36,020 nt of DNA from Sphingomonas sp. IW22 (GCF_041321155.1 NZ_JBGGWB010000013.1:1-36020), one strand, 5' to 3'. Shown: positions 1 to 9,503, counted from the stretch's first letter. The notes: a model not told the origin generated them from the sequence alone. Numbers and translations: made by a program.

Positions 1-30
1 CTTTAGATACCTGCTGACCGACCATGGCTT

Positions 31-78
31 GCCCTGATGAAGCCTGCGGCCGCTTCGCGGCCTTGCCTTCATCAGGGC
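31..78. repeat. Long inverted repeat (hairpin) at the left edge
   Basis: A 12-base arm (31-42, GCCCTGATGAAG) is perfectly inverted at 67-78. Inside it a GGCCGC/GCGGCC pair closes a very short loop, giving a strong cruciform or hairpin. It lies just upstream of the truncated transposase, where the transposase reading frame loses its match to the family. It could be a REP-like element, a terminator without a T-run, or the scar of a rearrangement; the sequence alone does not decide. Confidence 0.6.
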
Positions 79-107
79 CATAGCGGCCCCCGAACCAGCG
101 CTTCCCA

Positions 108-434
108 ATGTGCTACGGCACCGAGCTGACCAGCCTGGCGATCCTGAGATGGACGCAGGAACGGCCTCTCGAGTGGCACTACATCGCGCCGGGCAAGCCG
201 CAGCAGAACGGCTACGTCGAGAGCTTCAACGGCCGCCTGCGTGACGAATGCCTCAACGAGAGGCTGTTCGTGTCGCTCGGCCATGCCCGCTCGGTGCTGC
301 GGCTCTGGCGCGACGATTACAACCATGTGCGGCCGCATAGTGGTGTTGGCGGGCTGACGCCCGCCGATGCTGCCAGGCGGGTTGTGCAACACCGCCCCGA
401 GGGGCACCATACCAACCCCGGACTCCAGTTATGA
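108..434 (+). pseudogene. IS3-family transposase, C-terminal fragment
   Basis: The translated product (about 108 residues) matches the end of IS3-family OrfB. It runs from a degenerate form of the second-Asp block (normally S-D-N-G-T-E, here M-C-Y-G-T-E) through [21 protein letters not shown], which carries the catalytic Glu, to the RPHS...TPADAA tail. The N-terminal two-thirds, OrfA and the first catalytic Asp are missing, and the sequence upstream of about 110 is unrelated and contains a hairpin. The nominal ATG at 108 is therefore only the first in-frame Met, not a real start. It is a different IS3 subgroup from the intact element at 25210-26530. Its stop overlaps the first codons of a broken recombinase, so this end of the island is nested mobile-element debris. 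It cannot encode an active transposase. Confidence 0.85.
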
Positions 435-715
435 CTGGTAGAGCTTTGGGGAGCACGTCATCGATCATCCAGCGCGCGTTCGATCGTGGCGCTCTGCCCG
501 ACCTCACAGCCGAGGATCTGGCGCGGCTGCTCAAGGGCATCAGCGCGCACTCGACGCGGATCGGGCTGAACCAGGATCTGTTTGCGAGCGGAGAGGATCT
601 GGCTGGGATCATGGATGCATTGCGGTGGAAGTCACCGCGAATGCCACTCGCCTATAATCGCAACCTTGCTGCAGAGCAGGGCGCAGCGGGCAGGCTGATG
701 GCGAAGATCGGCTGA
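431..715 (+). pseudogene. Tyrosine site-specific recombinase, C-terminal fragment
   Basis: The 94-residue frame carries the end of a phage-integrase-type tyrosine recombinase. It has H40-S-T-R43 (the H-x-x-R box), W66 in the usual His/Trp position (LRWKSPRMPLAY) and the nucleophilic Tyr at Y75. The N-terminal arm/core-binding domains and the first catalytic Arg are absent, so only the last fifth of a normal protein of about 300-400 residues remains. The fragment begins immediately after the transposase stop, which suggests that insertion or deletion by the IS removed its 5' part. Integrase remnants next to a resistance gene block are typical of genomic-island or plasmid boundaries. It is non-functional as it stands. 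Confidence 0.8.
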
Positions 716-836
716 TGGGGTCGCTGGTCGACTCGATTGCAGGAGGGCGTCGCTCCCCAAGCAACCTCATCGGACCGGCATGAGCTTATGGAGCTGGCCG
801 GTGGCCCTTGCCAGCAGCGGCACAATGGTCCGTGTT

Positions 837-2132
837 TCAGGGAAGGGGGCTTGAGATCGCCTTGATGGCCTTCAATCCCGTTCCAAAACGAGCGATCGCG
901 TCCCTGTTTCTCTCCAGCTCGCCATAGGGCAGATAGGCGAAGTCGAGATCGGCAATACGGCTGAAAGCCGGGCGACGGAGTTGCGCGCGAACGTCCTGCT
1001 CGCGCGCATTCGGTGCGACCAGGAATAGCCCGGCGGCAGCGTGCAGATCGCTCCCCGACAGCGCCAGATCGAGCATGCGCACGATCCCCGAGTAGATCGA
1101 GGTCGAATGTTCAACCTCGAACGCGGCGGCGACGCCGTCGCCACCCTTCGCCAGCCACAACACGTCGATGAGGCGGATCGAGTCCGCTCCGGGAGAGGTC
1201 GCAATGGCGTCTGGAAGGCGCTCGAGGCATCCCTGTCCAAGCGGGCAGCCAGCGTGAAGTCGACCGCGGTCATTGGCGGCGATCCACACATCGTAACCGA
1301 GGGCATGGCCGAGGTCGCGCAGCCAGGCCTGGATTTCGGCGTGCGTGCGATCGGTTTCGCCCTGCGCGGCGGCTGTCTTGTCGAGCCGGCTTGCCTCCGC
1401 TCTGGCATGTTCCAATCTGCCGAGCCAGTCGTCGGCCGCCGTTGCGTCATCCTCCAGCGGTGGCGCGGGATAGCGGCCCGAGCCAATGTCGAACAACAGT
1501 CCGCCGATCGCGCCGAGATCGTTGGAGAGCAACTCGCGGTAACGGTCGTTGAGGTCGAGGATGCCGGCGCGCATGGCGAGAAAATGATCCCATGACCCGA
1601 GCTTCACCTTGGCGCCGGTGACGGCATTGTAGCCCTTGACGATCGCGGTATTGAAGGGCGGCACCAGCGTCGGGTGAAGGAAATAGAGCAGGTTGGCCGC
1701 CGCCGGCCCCAGCCCCTTGATCTTGAGCGCGTCTATGCTGCGGATGTGGCTGATGATCTCCTCGGCGGTATCGCAGCACGAGCAATTGTCGAGCAGGCGA
1801 CCGAACGCCCGCTGGTTGTCCGGGCTTTCGTAGATGTCTGGAATGCGCAGCTTGGGCTTCCACAGCCAGGCATGGTCGGCGCCCTTGAAGATCTGCCGCT
1901 GTTCGGCGATCGAGTGGACAACCGTTTCCAGTGACGAGCCGCGATAGGCGACGCCGAACCGCCCACTTTCGATTTCTGCGACCACCTGCTGCAGCCCGCG
2001 ACGGATGGAGCGGAAGTTTTTCAGCCGTTCGTCCCACAGAAACCAGGAGCGATAGGTGGCGCCGGGATCGTCTCGCCAACGACGGACAAGCTCGCTCACG
2101 AGATCATGATGTGTCGCGGGTAACAAGGTCAT
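837..2132 (-). CDS. Unknown protein: helix-hairpin-helix-like region plus possible PD-(D/E)XK-like nuclease motif
   Basis: The product is about 431 residues from the ATG at 2132; a TTG at 2204 would add 24 residues, and neither start has a clear Shine-Dalgarno. Around residues 137-161, ALKIKGLGPAAANLLYFL followed by HPTLVPPFNTA resembles the helix-hairpin-helix of the DNA-glycosylase (HhH-GPD) fold, although no catalytic Lys/Asp pair can be assigned. A CSCC cluster lies just before it (residues 117-120). A coiled, charged linker (about 240-270) leads to a C-terminal domain with an Asp at about 323 in IDVLW and then AAFEVEHSTSIYSGIVRMLDL. The Asp then Glu-Val-Glu pattern resembles PD-(D/E)XK nucleases of restriction systems. 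No methyltransferase lies beside it. A solo restriction or defence nuclease is one possibility; function is not established. Confidence 0.6.
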   Translation of the reverse strand: MTLLPATHHDLVSELVRRWRDDPGATYRSWFLWDERLKNFRSIRRGLQQVVAEIESGRFGVAYRGSSLETVVHSIAEQRQIFKGADHAWLWKPKLRIPDIYESPDNQRAFGRLLDNCSCCDTAEEIISHIRSIDALKIKGLGPAAANLLYFLHPTLVPPFNTAIVKGYNAVTGAKVKLGSWDHFLAMRAGILDLNDRYRELLSNDLGAIGGLLFDIGSGRYPAPPLEDDATAADDWLGRLEHARAEASRLDKTAAAQGETDRTHAEIQAWLRDLGHALGYDVWIAANDRGRLHAGCPLGQGCLERLPDAIATSPGADSIRLIDVLWLAKGGDGVAAAFEVEHSTSIYSGIVRMLDLALSGSDLHAAAGLFLVAPNAREQDVRAQLRRPAFSRIADLDFAYLPYGELERNRDAIARFGTGLKAIKAISSPLP

Positions 2133-2324
2133 ACTGGCTGGGTCATCTAAACTGGGCTCCTTGCCGTTCAGGCTATCGCGAGCAAGGGCGGCTTGCACGT
2201 TCAATGTGCGATCCGCGAAGCGTGCTCAAATTGTCGGTGATCGCGCAGGGAAATGCCGCTGGCATTGGGCGTTGCCGGTCGCAACCGTCGACCGGGCGCA
2301 CAGCCAGGCAGACGGCCGGCACGG

Positions 2325-2350
2325 GCGTCGCCGCCCGGGAGCGGCGACGC
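2325..2350 (-). terminator. Hairpin after cusF
   Basis: A perfect 10-base inverted repeat (GCGTCGCCGC at 2325-2334 and its complement at 2341-2350) with a 6-base loop sits 31 bases past the cusF stop. It probably ends the Cus transcript, but on the minus strand no T-run follows; a short T-run lies only on the plus side (about 2358-2362). Termination strength is inferred. Confidence 0.5.
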
Positions 2351-2380
2351 AACCAGCTTTTTCCGGTCGAACTTAGCGGA

Positions 2381-2770
2381 TCACTGCTTTGCGATCGCGG
2401 TGACCTCGCTATCGCTGCCCTTGAGCGAGAGGTCGAAATCGACCTTGTCGCCGACCTTGACCGCATCGGTGATCGACGGCGCGGCCTTGAACGCCATCGT
2501 CATCGCGGGCCACTTGGCCTCCGGGATCGGACCATGATCGAGCGTGATCGTGCCTGCCGCCTTGTCGATCGCGGTGACGGTGCCATGGCCCTTGGCCTTG
2601 ATCGCGGCGTTCGCGTCAGGCGCCATCGACATGTTGCCCATGTCGCCGCTCATGGTCGCGGCGGGCGCCGCCTCGTTGGTCTCAGTCGCAACGGGGGCCT
2701 CCGCCTTCTTGCCGCACGCGGCAGTCAGGGCGGCGAGGCCGAGGGCAATGGTCAGTCGTGCATGGTTCAT
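2381..2770 (-). CDS. cusF: CusF-like periplasmic copper-binding lipoprotein
   Basis: This is a small exported metallochaperone. The start at 2770 (MNHARL...) is preferred because AAGGAG lies 6 bases upstream; the longer frame from 2785 begins inside that ribosome site. The signal ends in a lipobox-like L-T-A-A-C, so the mature protein is probably a lipoprotein. A Met-rich linker (SGDMGNMSM) follows, then a CusF domain with the Cu(I)/Ag(I) ligands in order: His in LDHGP, then W-P-A-M-T-M. These correspond to H36, W44, M47 and M49 of E. coli CusF. It is the last gene of the cusCBA-like operon, 11 bases after cusA. CusF family members pass Cu(I)/Ag(I) to CusB, and here a second CusF domain is already fused to CusB, so the free copy may be a soluble reserve. 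Confidence 0.9.
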   Translation of the reverse strand: MNHARLTIALGLAALTAACGKKAEAPVATETNEAAPAATMSGDMGNMSMAPDANAAIKAKGHGTVTAIDKAAGTITLDHGPIPEAKWPAMTMAFKAAPSITDAVKVGDKVDFDLSLKGSDSEVTAIAKQ

Positions 2771-2781
2771 CGTCTTCTCCT

Positions 2782-5700
2782 TCATGATGAAACGGGTTGA
2801 GGGATGGGATCGGTCTTGGGCCGGCGCAACAGCAGGTAGGCGGCGGGCAGGACGAACATTGAGAGCAAGGGCGCGGTCAGCATGCCGCCGATCATCGGCG
2901 CGGCAATCCGGCTCATGACCTCCGAACCCGCGCCTGATCCCAGCAGGATCGGCAGCAGGCCGGCCAGGATCACCGCCACCGTCATCGCCTTGGGACGGAC
3001 GCGCAGCAGCGCGCCTTCGCGCACGGCGGCCTCGACCTCGGCAGCGTCCGGATGTGCGCCGCGCTCGGCCAGCGCGTTCTTGAGATAGATCAGCATCACC
3101 ACCCCGAACTCGGCGGAGACGCCGGCGAGCGCGATGAACCCGACCCCGGTGGCGACCGACTGGTTGAACCCCAGCAGATAAAGCGTCCAGATGCCGCCGG
3201 TCAGCGCAAACGGCAGCGTCCCCATGATCAGCGCCGCCTCGTCGAAGCGGCCGAAGATGAGGTAGAGCAGCACGAAGATGATCAGCAGCGTCGCGGGCAC
3301 GACCAGCTTCAAGCGGTCGACCGCGCGCTCGAGATATTCGAACTGGCCAGAGTAAGCGATGCTGACCCCAGGCGAGAGCCTGACCTGTTTCGCCACCGCA
3401 CGCTGCAGATCGCCGACCACCGAGGCAAGATCGCGCCCGCGCACATCGACGTAGACCCAGGTCGAAGGCCGGGCATTCTCGGTCTTGAGCATCGGCGGTC
3501 CCTCGGCGATCGAGACGTTTGCCACGGTGCCCAAGGTGATCTGCTGGCCCGCGGGCGTCAGGATCGGTAGCGCCCGCAGCCTTTCGAGGCTGTCGCGCAA
3601 TTCGCGCGGATAGCGCACGCTGATCGGATAGCGGGCGAGGCCCTCGACCGTCTCGCCGATCGTCTCGCCGCCGATCGCGCCGGAGACGATGGCCTGGACG
3701 TCGGCGATGTTGAGCCCGAACCGCGCGGCGGCGGCGCGGTCTATGTCGACATCGACATAGCGTCCGCCGGTCAGCCGCTCGGCGAGCGCCGAGCTGACGC
3801 CGGGCACGCTCCTGGCCACGGTCTCGACATCATGCGCGATGCGGTCGAGCTCGGCGAGGTCACTGCCCGACACCTTGACCCCGATCGGGCTCTTGATGCC
3901 CGTCGCGAGCATGTCGATGCGGTTGCGGATCGGCGGCACCCAGATATTGGCGAGACCCGGAAGCTTCACCCGGCGATCGAGCTCGTCGACAAGGCGTTCG
4001 GGCGTCATGCCCGACCGCCACTGGTCGCGGGGCTTGAACTGGATCGTCGTCTCGAACATTTCGAGCGGCGCGGGATCGGTCGCGGTCTCGGCGCGGCCGG
4101 CCTTGCCGAACACGCTTTCGACTTCGGGCACGGTCTTGATCAGGCGGTCGGTCTGCTGGAGCAGCTCACTCGCCTTGGCGGCCGAGAGGCCCGGCAGCGC
4201 CGAGGGCATGTAGAGCAGGTCGCCCTCGTCGAGATTGGGCATGAACTCGCCGCCGAGCCGGCTGAGCGGCCAGGCCGTGGTGGCGAACACCAGAGCCGCG
4301 ATCAGCAGCACTGCCTTGGGCCGCTTCATCGTCCAGTCGATCGCGGGCCGGTAGATATTGGTGAGCCAGCGATTGACCGGATTGGCCTGCTCGGCCGGAA
4401 TGCGGCCCCGGATCAGCCAGCCCATCAGGATCGGCACCAGGGTCACCGACAGGGTCGCGGCCGCGCCCATCGCATAGGTCTTGGTGAAGGCGAGCGGCGC
4501 GAACAGCCGGCCTTCCTGCGCCTCCAGGGTGAAGACCGGAATGAACGACAGCGTGATGATCAGCAGGCTGAAGAACAGCGCCGGCCCGACCTCGGCCGCC
4601 GCCTCGGTGACGACGATCCAGCGCATCTCGCCATCGAGATGTCTGTCCGGGTGATCCTGCTCCCAGCGTTCGATCCTCTTGTGGGCGTTCTCGATCATGA
4701 CGACCGCCGCATCCACCATCGCGCCGATGGCGATGGCGATGCCGCCCAGCGACATGATGTTGGCGTTCACCCCCTGGAACCGCATCACGACGAACGCGGC
4801 CAGCACACCGAGCGGCAAGGTCAGGATCGCGACCAGCGCCGAGCGGACGTGCCAGAGGAACAGGGCGCAGACCAATGCGACGACGATGAACTCCTCGACC
4901 AGCTTGCGGGTGAGGTTCTCGACCGCGCGATCGATCAGCTGCGAGCGGTCATAGACCGTGACCACCTCGACGCCCGGCGGCAGGCTTTTCCTGAGATCGG
5001 CGAGCTTGTCCTTGACCGCCGCGATGGTCTCACGGGCGTTCTTGCCTGACCGAAGAATAACGACGCCGCCGGCGACCTCGCCTTCGCCGTTCAGTTCGGC
5101 GATGCCGCGCCGCATCTCGGGGCCGACCTGGATCGTGGCGACATCGCCGAGCCGGACGGGCACGCCGCCCGCCGCAGTCTTGAGCGGGATTGCCCGGAAA
5201 TCGTCGAGCGTTTTCAGATAGCCCGAGGCGCGGACCATATATTCGGCCTCGGCCATTTCCAGCACCGAGCCGCCGGCTTCCTGATTGGCTTGGCTGATCG
5301 CCTGCACTGCCTGGGCGTGGGTTACGCCGTAGGCCGCGAGCTTCACCGGATCGAGCAGCACCTGGTACTGCTTGACCATGCCGCCGATGCTGGCGACTTC
5401 GGCCACGCCGGTCACGGTCTTCAGCTCGTAGCGCAGGAACCAGTCCTGCAACCCGCGAAGCTGCGAGAGATCGTGCCGGCCGGTGCGGTCGACCAGCGCA
5501 TATTCATAGACCCAGCCGACCCCGGTCGCGTCCGGCCCGAGCGCGCTGCGGGCGCTGGCCGGCAACCGACCCTGGACCTGGTTGAGATATTCGAGCACGC
5601 GGCTGCGCGCCCAGTAGAGATCGGTGCCGTCCTCGAAGATCACATAGACGAAGCTGTCGCCGAAGAAGCTATAGCCGCGCACCGTCTTGGCGCCGGGCAC

Positions 5701-5925
5701 CGACAGCATGGTGGTGGTGAGCGGATAGGTGATCTGGTTCTCGACGATCTGCGGCGCCTGACCCGGATAGGAAGTGCGGATCACGACCTGCACGTCGGAA
5801 AGATCGGGCAGCGCGTCGATCGGGGTCGAGCGCACCGCCCACAGGCCCGCGCCGACCAGCGCGAGCATGCCGAGCACGACGAAGAAGCGGTTCCTCACCG
5901 ACCAGCGGATGAGATGGGCGATCAC
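2782..5925 (-). CDS. cusA: CusA-type Cu(I)/Ag(I) RND efflux pump
   Basis: The product is 1047 residues, normal for heavy-metal RND pumps. It is very close to E. coli CusA throughout, for example [11 protein letters not shown] near residue 38 and [13 protein letters not shown] near 387. Counting residues puts the three metal-binding Met at exactly the E. coli positions: M573 (EGDLLYM), M623 (APLEM) and M672 (RNRIDM). The proton-relay Asp is D405 in GAMVDAA. This argues for Cu(I)/Ag(I) rather than Zn/Co/Ni. The usual twelve-helix topology with two large periplasmic loops is visible as hydrophobic blocks at about 10-30, 340-500, 535-555 and 870-1035. Its start overlaps the cusB stop by four bases (ATGA), so translation is coupled. 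It takes metal from the periplasm or cytoplasm and drives it through the CusB-CusC channel by proton antiport. Confidence 0.95.
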   Translation of the reverse strand: MIAHLIRWSVRNRFFVVLGMLALVGAGLWAVRSTPIDALPDLSDVQVVIRTSYPGQAPQIVENQITYPLTTTMLSVPGAKTVRGYSFFGDSFVYVIFEDGTDLYWARSRVLEYLNQVQGRLPASARSALGPDATGVGWVYEYALVDRTGRHDLSQLRGLQDWFLRYELKTVTGVAEVASIGGMVKQYQVLLDPVKLAAYGVTHAQAVQAISQANQEAGGSVLEMAEAEYMVRASGYLKTLDDFRAIPLKTAAGGVPVRLGDVATIQVGPEMRRGIAELNGEGEVAGGVVILRSGKNARETIAAVKDKLADLRKSLPPGVEVVTVYDRSQLIDRAVENLTRKLVEEFIVVALVCALFLWHVRSALVAILTLPLGVLAAFVVMRFQGVNANIMSLGGIAIAIGAMVDAAVVMIENAHKRIERWEQDHPDRHLDGEMRWIVVTEAAAEVGPALFFSLLIITLSFIPVFTLEAQEGRLFAPLAFTKTYAMGAAATLSVTLVPILMGWLIRGRIPAEQANPVNRWLTNIYRPAIDWTMKRPKAVLLIAALVFATTAWPLSRLGGEFMPNLDEGDLLYMPSALPGLSAAKASELLQQTDRLIKTVPEVESVFGKAGRAETATDPAPLEMFETTIQFKPRDQWRSGMTPERLVDELDRRVKLPGLANIWVPPIRNRIDMLATGIKSPIGVKVSGSDLAELDRIAHDVETVARSVPGVSSALAERLTGGRYVDVDIDRAAAARFGLNIADVQAIVSGAIGGETIGETVEGLARYPISVRYPRELRDSLERLRALPILTPAGQQITLGTVANVSIAEGPPMLKTENARPSTWVYVDVRGRDLASVVGDLQRAVAKQVRLSPGVSIAYSGQFEYLERAVDRLKLVVPATLLIIFVLLYLIFGRFDEAALIMGTLPFALTGGIWTLYLLGFNQSVATGVGFIALAGVSAEFGVVMLIYLKNALAERGAHPDAAEVEAAVREGALLRVRPKAMTVAVILAGLLPILLGSGAGSEVMSRIAAPMIGGMLTAPLLSMFVLPAAYLLLRRPKTDPIPQPVSS

Positions 5926-7412
5926 TGGCCCGCCACCTTCGCCATATGCCGCAGCGTCGGTCCCGCCGGGGGCCGGTCGAACCCGAACCGGACCCGGTCA
6001 CCCGCCTTGAAGCCGCGCGCGATGCCCGGATTGGCGAGCGCGAAGGTCATCGTCATCGCCGGCCAGTCGAGCGCGGGAACGGGCTCGTGGCTGAGCGTCA
6101 CCGAATTGGCCGTGATCCGCTCGATCTTGCCCGTCGTCTCGTACAGCGTGGCTTTCGACGCCGGCGCGGCGATGGTCGCCGATGCCGCACCGCCGCCGAT
6201 CGGCCGCGCCTCGATTCCCGACAGGCTCGCCTCGGAATCGATCAGGAACTGCCCCGAGACGACGACGTTCTCGCCGGGCGACAGGCCGGCAAGGATCTCG
6301 GTCTCGCCGCCTGCCTCGCGGCCGATGCGGACCTCGGCGGGATGATAGCGCCCGTCGCCTGCGGCCAGCATGACGAGCGTGCGCCTGCCCGTGCGGATCA
6401 CCGCTTCGCTCGGCACCAGCAGCGCCGGCTTGGCATCGTCGCCAAGCGCGACGCTGGCGAACATGCCCGGCCGCAACCGGCCGTCCCGGTTGGGCAGCTC
6501 GATCCGCACGGTGAGCGTGCGGCTGTCGGCCTGCGTGGTCGGCAGGATCGCGATCACCCGGCCGGCGAAGCGCTCGCCGGGGAAGCCCGCCAGCGTGGTG
6601 CTGGCATTCTGGCCGACCCGGACATCGCCCGCGCGCGCTTCGGGCACCGCGGCATTGAGCCAGACGGTGCCGAGCCCGCTTACCTGGGCGAGCGTCTGGC
6701 CCATGGCGAGCGTCACGCCGGCACGGGCGTCGAGCGTCTGGATCGTGCCCGAGATCGGCGTCGTGATCGTCACCACGCCGTTCGGGCGTCCGCTCCGCTC
6801 GACGCTGGCGATGAGGCCGTCGGACATGCCCATCAGCCGCAGTCGCTGGCGCGCGGCCGCGGTGAGGTCGGGCTTGCCGAGCCGCCTGACGCTCAGATAT
6901 TCGGTCTGCGCGCCGCCCCATTCGGGCAGGAGCAGGTCCGCGATCGGCGCGCCGGCGCGGACCACGTCCCCGGGCGCTCGCGCATAGACGCGGCTCACGA
7001 ACCCGCCCGAACGCGCCTGGATGACGGCGACGTCGCGCTGGTTGAAGTCGATCGTGCCGGTGACCTCGAGGGCCGAGGCAAGGCTGCCCATCTTCGCCGC
7101 GACGACCCGCAATCCCAGGCTCTGCCGCGCGGCGGGATCGACGGCGACCGTGGGGGCCGCGCCGGCGCTTCCTCCGTCCGCGTATCGCGGCACGAGCTGC
7201 ATATCCATGAAGGGCGACTTGCCGGGCTTGTCGAACTTCTGGTTGGGGAACATCGGATCGTACCAGTAAAGGACTTTGCCTGCCCCGGCGGGCGTGGTCG
7301 CCTCCGATTGCGGTGCCTGGCGATGGCCAGCCCAATAGCCTGTGCCGCCGGCCAGCAGCGCGACAGCCAGGATCGATGCGCCCCAGCGCAGCGCGGATTT
7401 ATCGAGCGTCAT
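5922..7412 (-). CDS. cusB: CusB-type periplasmic adaptor with fused CusF domain
   Basis: This is a membrane-fusion protein of 496 residues. After an N-terminal anchor or signal (about 8-28) comes the heavy-metal-binding domain at 48-77, [12 protein letters not shown]...[12 protein letters not shown], with M54, M69 and M71. These Met fit the Cu(I)/Ag(I)-binding Met of E. coli CusB. Lipoyl/barrel-sandwich and beta-barrel regions follow (about 110-340). The last 75 residues form a CusF domain with [15 protein letters not shown], keeping the His, Trp and two Met ligands. Free-standing CusF plus fused CusF in one operon is less usual than the E. coli arrangement. The gene overlaps cusC by four bases at its start and cusA by four at its end. 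Role: links CusA to the outer-membrane channel and hands over metal. Confidence 0.95.
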   Translation of the reverse strand: MTLDKSALRWGASILAVALLAGGTGYWAGHRQAPQSEATTPAGAGKVLYWYDPMFPNQKFDKPGKSPFMDMQLVPRYADGGSAGAAPTVAVDPAARQSLGLRVVAAKMGSLASALEVTGTIDFNQRDVAVIQARSGGFVSRVYARAPGDVVRAGAPIADLLLPEWGGAQTEYLSVRRLGKPDLTAAARQRLRLMGMSDGLIASVERSGRPNGVVTITTPISGTIQTLDARAGVTLAMGQTLAQVSGLGTVWLNAAVPEARAGDVRVGQNASTTLAGFPGERFAGRVIAILPTTQADSRTLTVRIELPNRDGRLRPGMFASVALGDDAKPALLVPSEAVIRTGRRTLVMLAAGDGRYHPAEVRIGREAGGETEILAGLSPGENVVVSGQFLIDSEASLSGIEARPIGGGAASATIAAPASKATLYETTGKIERITANSVTLSHEPVPALDWPAMTMTFALANPGIARGFKAGDRVRFGFDRPPAGPTLRHMAKVAGQ

Positions 7413-8671
7413 GGCCGCTCCTCCCCATAGGTGATAGTGATGCGGACCGCGTCGCGCGCGACGTCGGCTTCGCGGTTGAGCGCCTCGACCTCGGCCTCCG
7501 CGAGCCCGAGCGTCGTGAGCAGCGCGGCGCCAAGGTCGAGCTTGCCGGCGCCATAGCTGTCGCGGTCGAGCTCGGCGCGGTGCCTGGCGAGTGGCACCAG
7601 CGTCTCGCGGGCATTGCGCAACCGGGAGAGATGCATGGCATGGTCTGCGAGATCGGCGTCGAGCTGCGCCACCAGCTCGCGGCGGATCGCCTCGCGGTCG
7701 AACCGACCCCCTTGCGCAAGGCTCTCGCTTGCAGCGATCCTGGGGTTCTGGCGCTTGCCGGCGAACAGCGGCAGGTCGATCGACACGCCGACCGAGGCCA
7801 TGTCGCCGTACATGGGATCGCGCCGGCCATAGGTGACGCCGACCTTCCAGTCGGGGCGCTTGTCGGCGCGCGCGAGACGCACGTCCGCTTCGGCGACTGC
7901 GATCCGCGCGTCCTGCGCGCGCAGGGCGGGAAGCGCATCGATCCCGGCCCGCAGCCGGATCGGATCGACATCGAGCATCGGCGGGTCGCCCGTCGCCTGC
8001 GGGTCGGGGTCGCCGGTATAGCGCGCGAGCCGGGCCCGCGCCTGCGCCACCACCGCAGCCATCTCGGCGCGGCGATCGGCGAGGGCGGCGCGGAGCTGGT
8101 CGGGCTCGAGCGCCTGGCTCGGGCGCGCGCTGCCCGACGCCAGGCGTGCGGTCACGGTCTTCTGCAGGTCGTCGAGGCTGGCATCGAGCAGGTCGAGCTG
8201 CCGGAGCCGGCGTTCTCCATAATAGAGATCGACCCAGGCGAGGGCGGTCTCGAGCCGCACGTTGCGGCCTTCGACCAGCTCGCCCGCCTCGGCGATACCG
8301 ATATCGGCCGCGGCGCGCGCGGCGCGTGCATGGCGCTTGGCGAGATTGGGGAAGGTCTGGCTGAACCCGATCGTCGCCATAGTGAAATCGTCGCGCGTGA
8401 AGCTGCCGGCATTGGGGCCGCTCACCGGGAAGTTCTGCAGGCCCAGGTCGAGCGTCGGATCGGGCAGGCGATCGGCCGCGACCGCCGAAGAGCGGGCGCC
8501 GGCTGTCGCCGCCGCGCGCGCCTTGAGGCTTGGCGCGTTGGCGGCAGCGAGCCTCACTGCCTGCTCGTAGGTGAGCGGGCCGGCCGACACCGGCACGGCC
8601 CAGGCGCTCGCAAGCGTCGCACCGATAGAGAGCAACAGGCGTCGCACAGCGCGCCTCGGCATCATGATCAT
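7409..8671 (-). CDS. cusC: CusC-like outer-membrane efflux channel (TolC family)
   Basis: The product is about 420 residues. I chose the ATG at 8671 because GAGGGG lies 9 bases upstream; a TTG at 8707 and an ATG at 8680 are alternatives. An arginine-rich start and hydrophobic stretch ending in A-V-P-V-S-A-G suggest a type I signal peptide; I see no lipobox Cys, unlike E. coli CusC. The mature part shows the repeated TolC pattern: LTYEQAVRLAAANAPSLKA, then PDPTLDLGLQNF, SFTRDDFTMATIGFSQTFPN, and a second half with TYGRRDPMYGDMASVGVSIDLPLF. The stop overlaps cusB by four bases. By position and family it is the outer-membrane exit duct of the Cus pump. A CzcC label would fit the family equally well, but the CusA partner points to copper/silver. 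Confidence 0.88.
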   Translation of the reverse strand: MIMMPRRAVRRLLLSIGATLASAWAVPVSAGPLTYEQAVRLAAANAPSLKARAAATAGARSSAVAADRLPDPTLDLGLQNFPVSGPNAGSFTRDDFTMATIGFSQTFPNLAKRHARAARAAADIGIAEAGELVEGRNVRLETALAWVDLYYGERRLRQLDLLDASLDDLQKTVTARLASGSARPSQALEPDQLRAALADRRAEMAAVVAQARARLARYTGDPDPQATGDPPMLDVDPIRLRAGIDALPALRAQDARIAVAEADVRLARADKRPDWKVGVTYGRRDPMYGDMASVGVSIDLPLFAGKRQNPRIAASESLAQGGRFDREAIRRELVAQLDADLADHAMHLSRLRNARETLVPLARHRAELDRDSYGAGKLDLGAALLTTLGLAEAEVEALNREADVARDAVRITITYGEERP

Positions 8672-8734
8672 GGATATCATCCCCTCATGACAGAGGCGGC
8701 GCGCCAAGATGTGACGCGCCGCTCCGGAGCGGGT

Positions 8735-8992
8735 TTAGCCCTTGTCCGACCTGACTGCGCCGCGCATGCAGTCGGCGGCGCTTGCCTGCATCATCGCGCA
8801 ATCGCAGCTGGCCATGTCCCGGCTGTCGGGCACCCATATGCGGACACGCGCAGGGCCAGTCGCCCGCGGACCATATTGCGGCGCCGACCGCCATTCCCAA
8901 TGGCCTTGCGGCGTGCGGCTCGCGTCGGTTGCAAGCGCAGGCGCGGCGAGACTGAGGGCCGCCACAAGGGCGGCCGGAAGCAGTTTGATCAT
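8735..8992 (-). CDS. Small exported protein of unknown function
   Basis: An 85-residue product starts at the ATG at 8992 with AAGG eight bases upstream. A clean signal peptide (MIKLLPAALVAALSLAAPALA) precedes a mature part of about 65 residues with GHWEWRSAPQYGPRATGPARVRIWVPD and a cysteine/methionine patch (MASCDCAMMQ...DCM). The C-x-C and nearby Met could bind a soft metal, but this is inference. It lies 63 bases before cusC on the same strand, so it is likely part of the Cus operon or its leader gene. I do not recognise a named family. Confidence 0.7.
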   Translation of the reverse strand: MIKLLPAALVAALSLAAPALATDASRTPQGHWEWRSAPQYGPRATGPARVRIWVPDSRDMASCDCAMMQASAADCMRGAVRSDKG

Positions 8993-9023
8993 CACGAAAA
9001 CCTTTGACTGAAAAGAAGGAAAC

Positions 9024-9058
9024 CGGGCGCGCACGCATCGATCGATGCGCGCAGCCCG
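9024..9058 (-). terminator. Hairpin between two small exported genes of the Cus operon
   Basis: CGGGC (9024-9028) and GCCCG (9054-9058) close a long stem around a GCATCGATCGATGC core, with one bulged base. On the minus strand it is followed by a pyrimidine tract (TTTCCTTCTTTTC at about 9010-9022). This fits an intrinsic terminator or attenuator between the gene ending at 9070 and the gene starting at 8992, so the upstream gene may be expressed more strongly than the pump. Confidence 0.6.
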
Positions 9059-9069
9059 TGCTCGTTCAA

Positions 9070-9432
9070 TCAGGCAAGGCTGGTGGGAGGATCCGGCTCG
9101 GGCGCAACCGCCTTGCAGGTCAATATCGTGTCGGTCGTCCAGAAGCTGGGCGCGTCGTAGAGACGCGCAGGCGCAACGCCGCCTGCCAGGTCCGCTGCGA
9201 CCAGCGGGATCACGCACCCCATCGCGGCGATGCAATCGAGCGTCAGGCCCTTGCAGGGCTTTTCGCTGGGCGCAGGCTGCTGCTTGGCCATCATCGCCAT
9301 GCAGTCCGCATCCATGCCCTTGGCCAGCGGCGCGCCTGCCGCCTGCGGCACGCTGTGCGCGGCCGCCATCTGGGCTCCGAAGAGACCGGACAGCGCTCCG
9401 ATGACGAGCAGGAGGGCGAGCAGGCGTTTCAC
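9070..9432 (-). CDS. Small exported cysteine/methionine-containing protein, unknown
   Basis: The product is 120 residues. Its signal peptide (MKRLLALLLVIGALSGLFGAQMAAA) is followed by a mature part beginning with His and containing KGMDADCMAMMAKQ, KPCKGLTLDCIAAMGC and a late ILTCK. Five cysteines and several methionines in about 95 residues suggest redox or soft-metal chemistry in the periplasm, but no family is recognised. It is the first gene of the minus-strand block leading into cusCBAF and is separated from the next gene by a terminator-like hairpin. The 243-base gap upstream is shared with the divergent gene at 9676 and holds a MerR-type operator and a TGACGG...CCGTCA dyad, so its expression is probably metal-controlled. 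Confidence 0.7.
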   Translation of the reverse strand: MKRLLALLLVIGALSGLFGAQMAAAHSVPQAAGAPLAKGMDADCMAMMAKQQPAPSEKPCKGLTLDCIAAMGCVIPLVAADLAGGVAPARLYDAPSFWTTDTILTCKAVAPEPDPPTSLA

Positions 9433-9503
9433 GGGCCTCGATATCTAGCGGGTTTCGCGGGCGCAGCCAACCAAAGTCTCGCGCCGCGCGGATTTTGAAG
9501 TGC

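Noticed and set aside
3832..5049. 405-residue plus-strand open frame opposite cusA
   Set aside because: It is antisense to a gene with full-length similarity to CusA; its composition (His/Arg/Asp-rich) is the usual shadow in GC-rich DNA.
5946..9007. Long plus-strand frames opposite cusB and cusC
   Set aside because: No domain is recognisable and the minus-strand genes are certain, with coupled overlaps.
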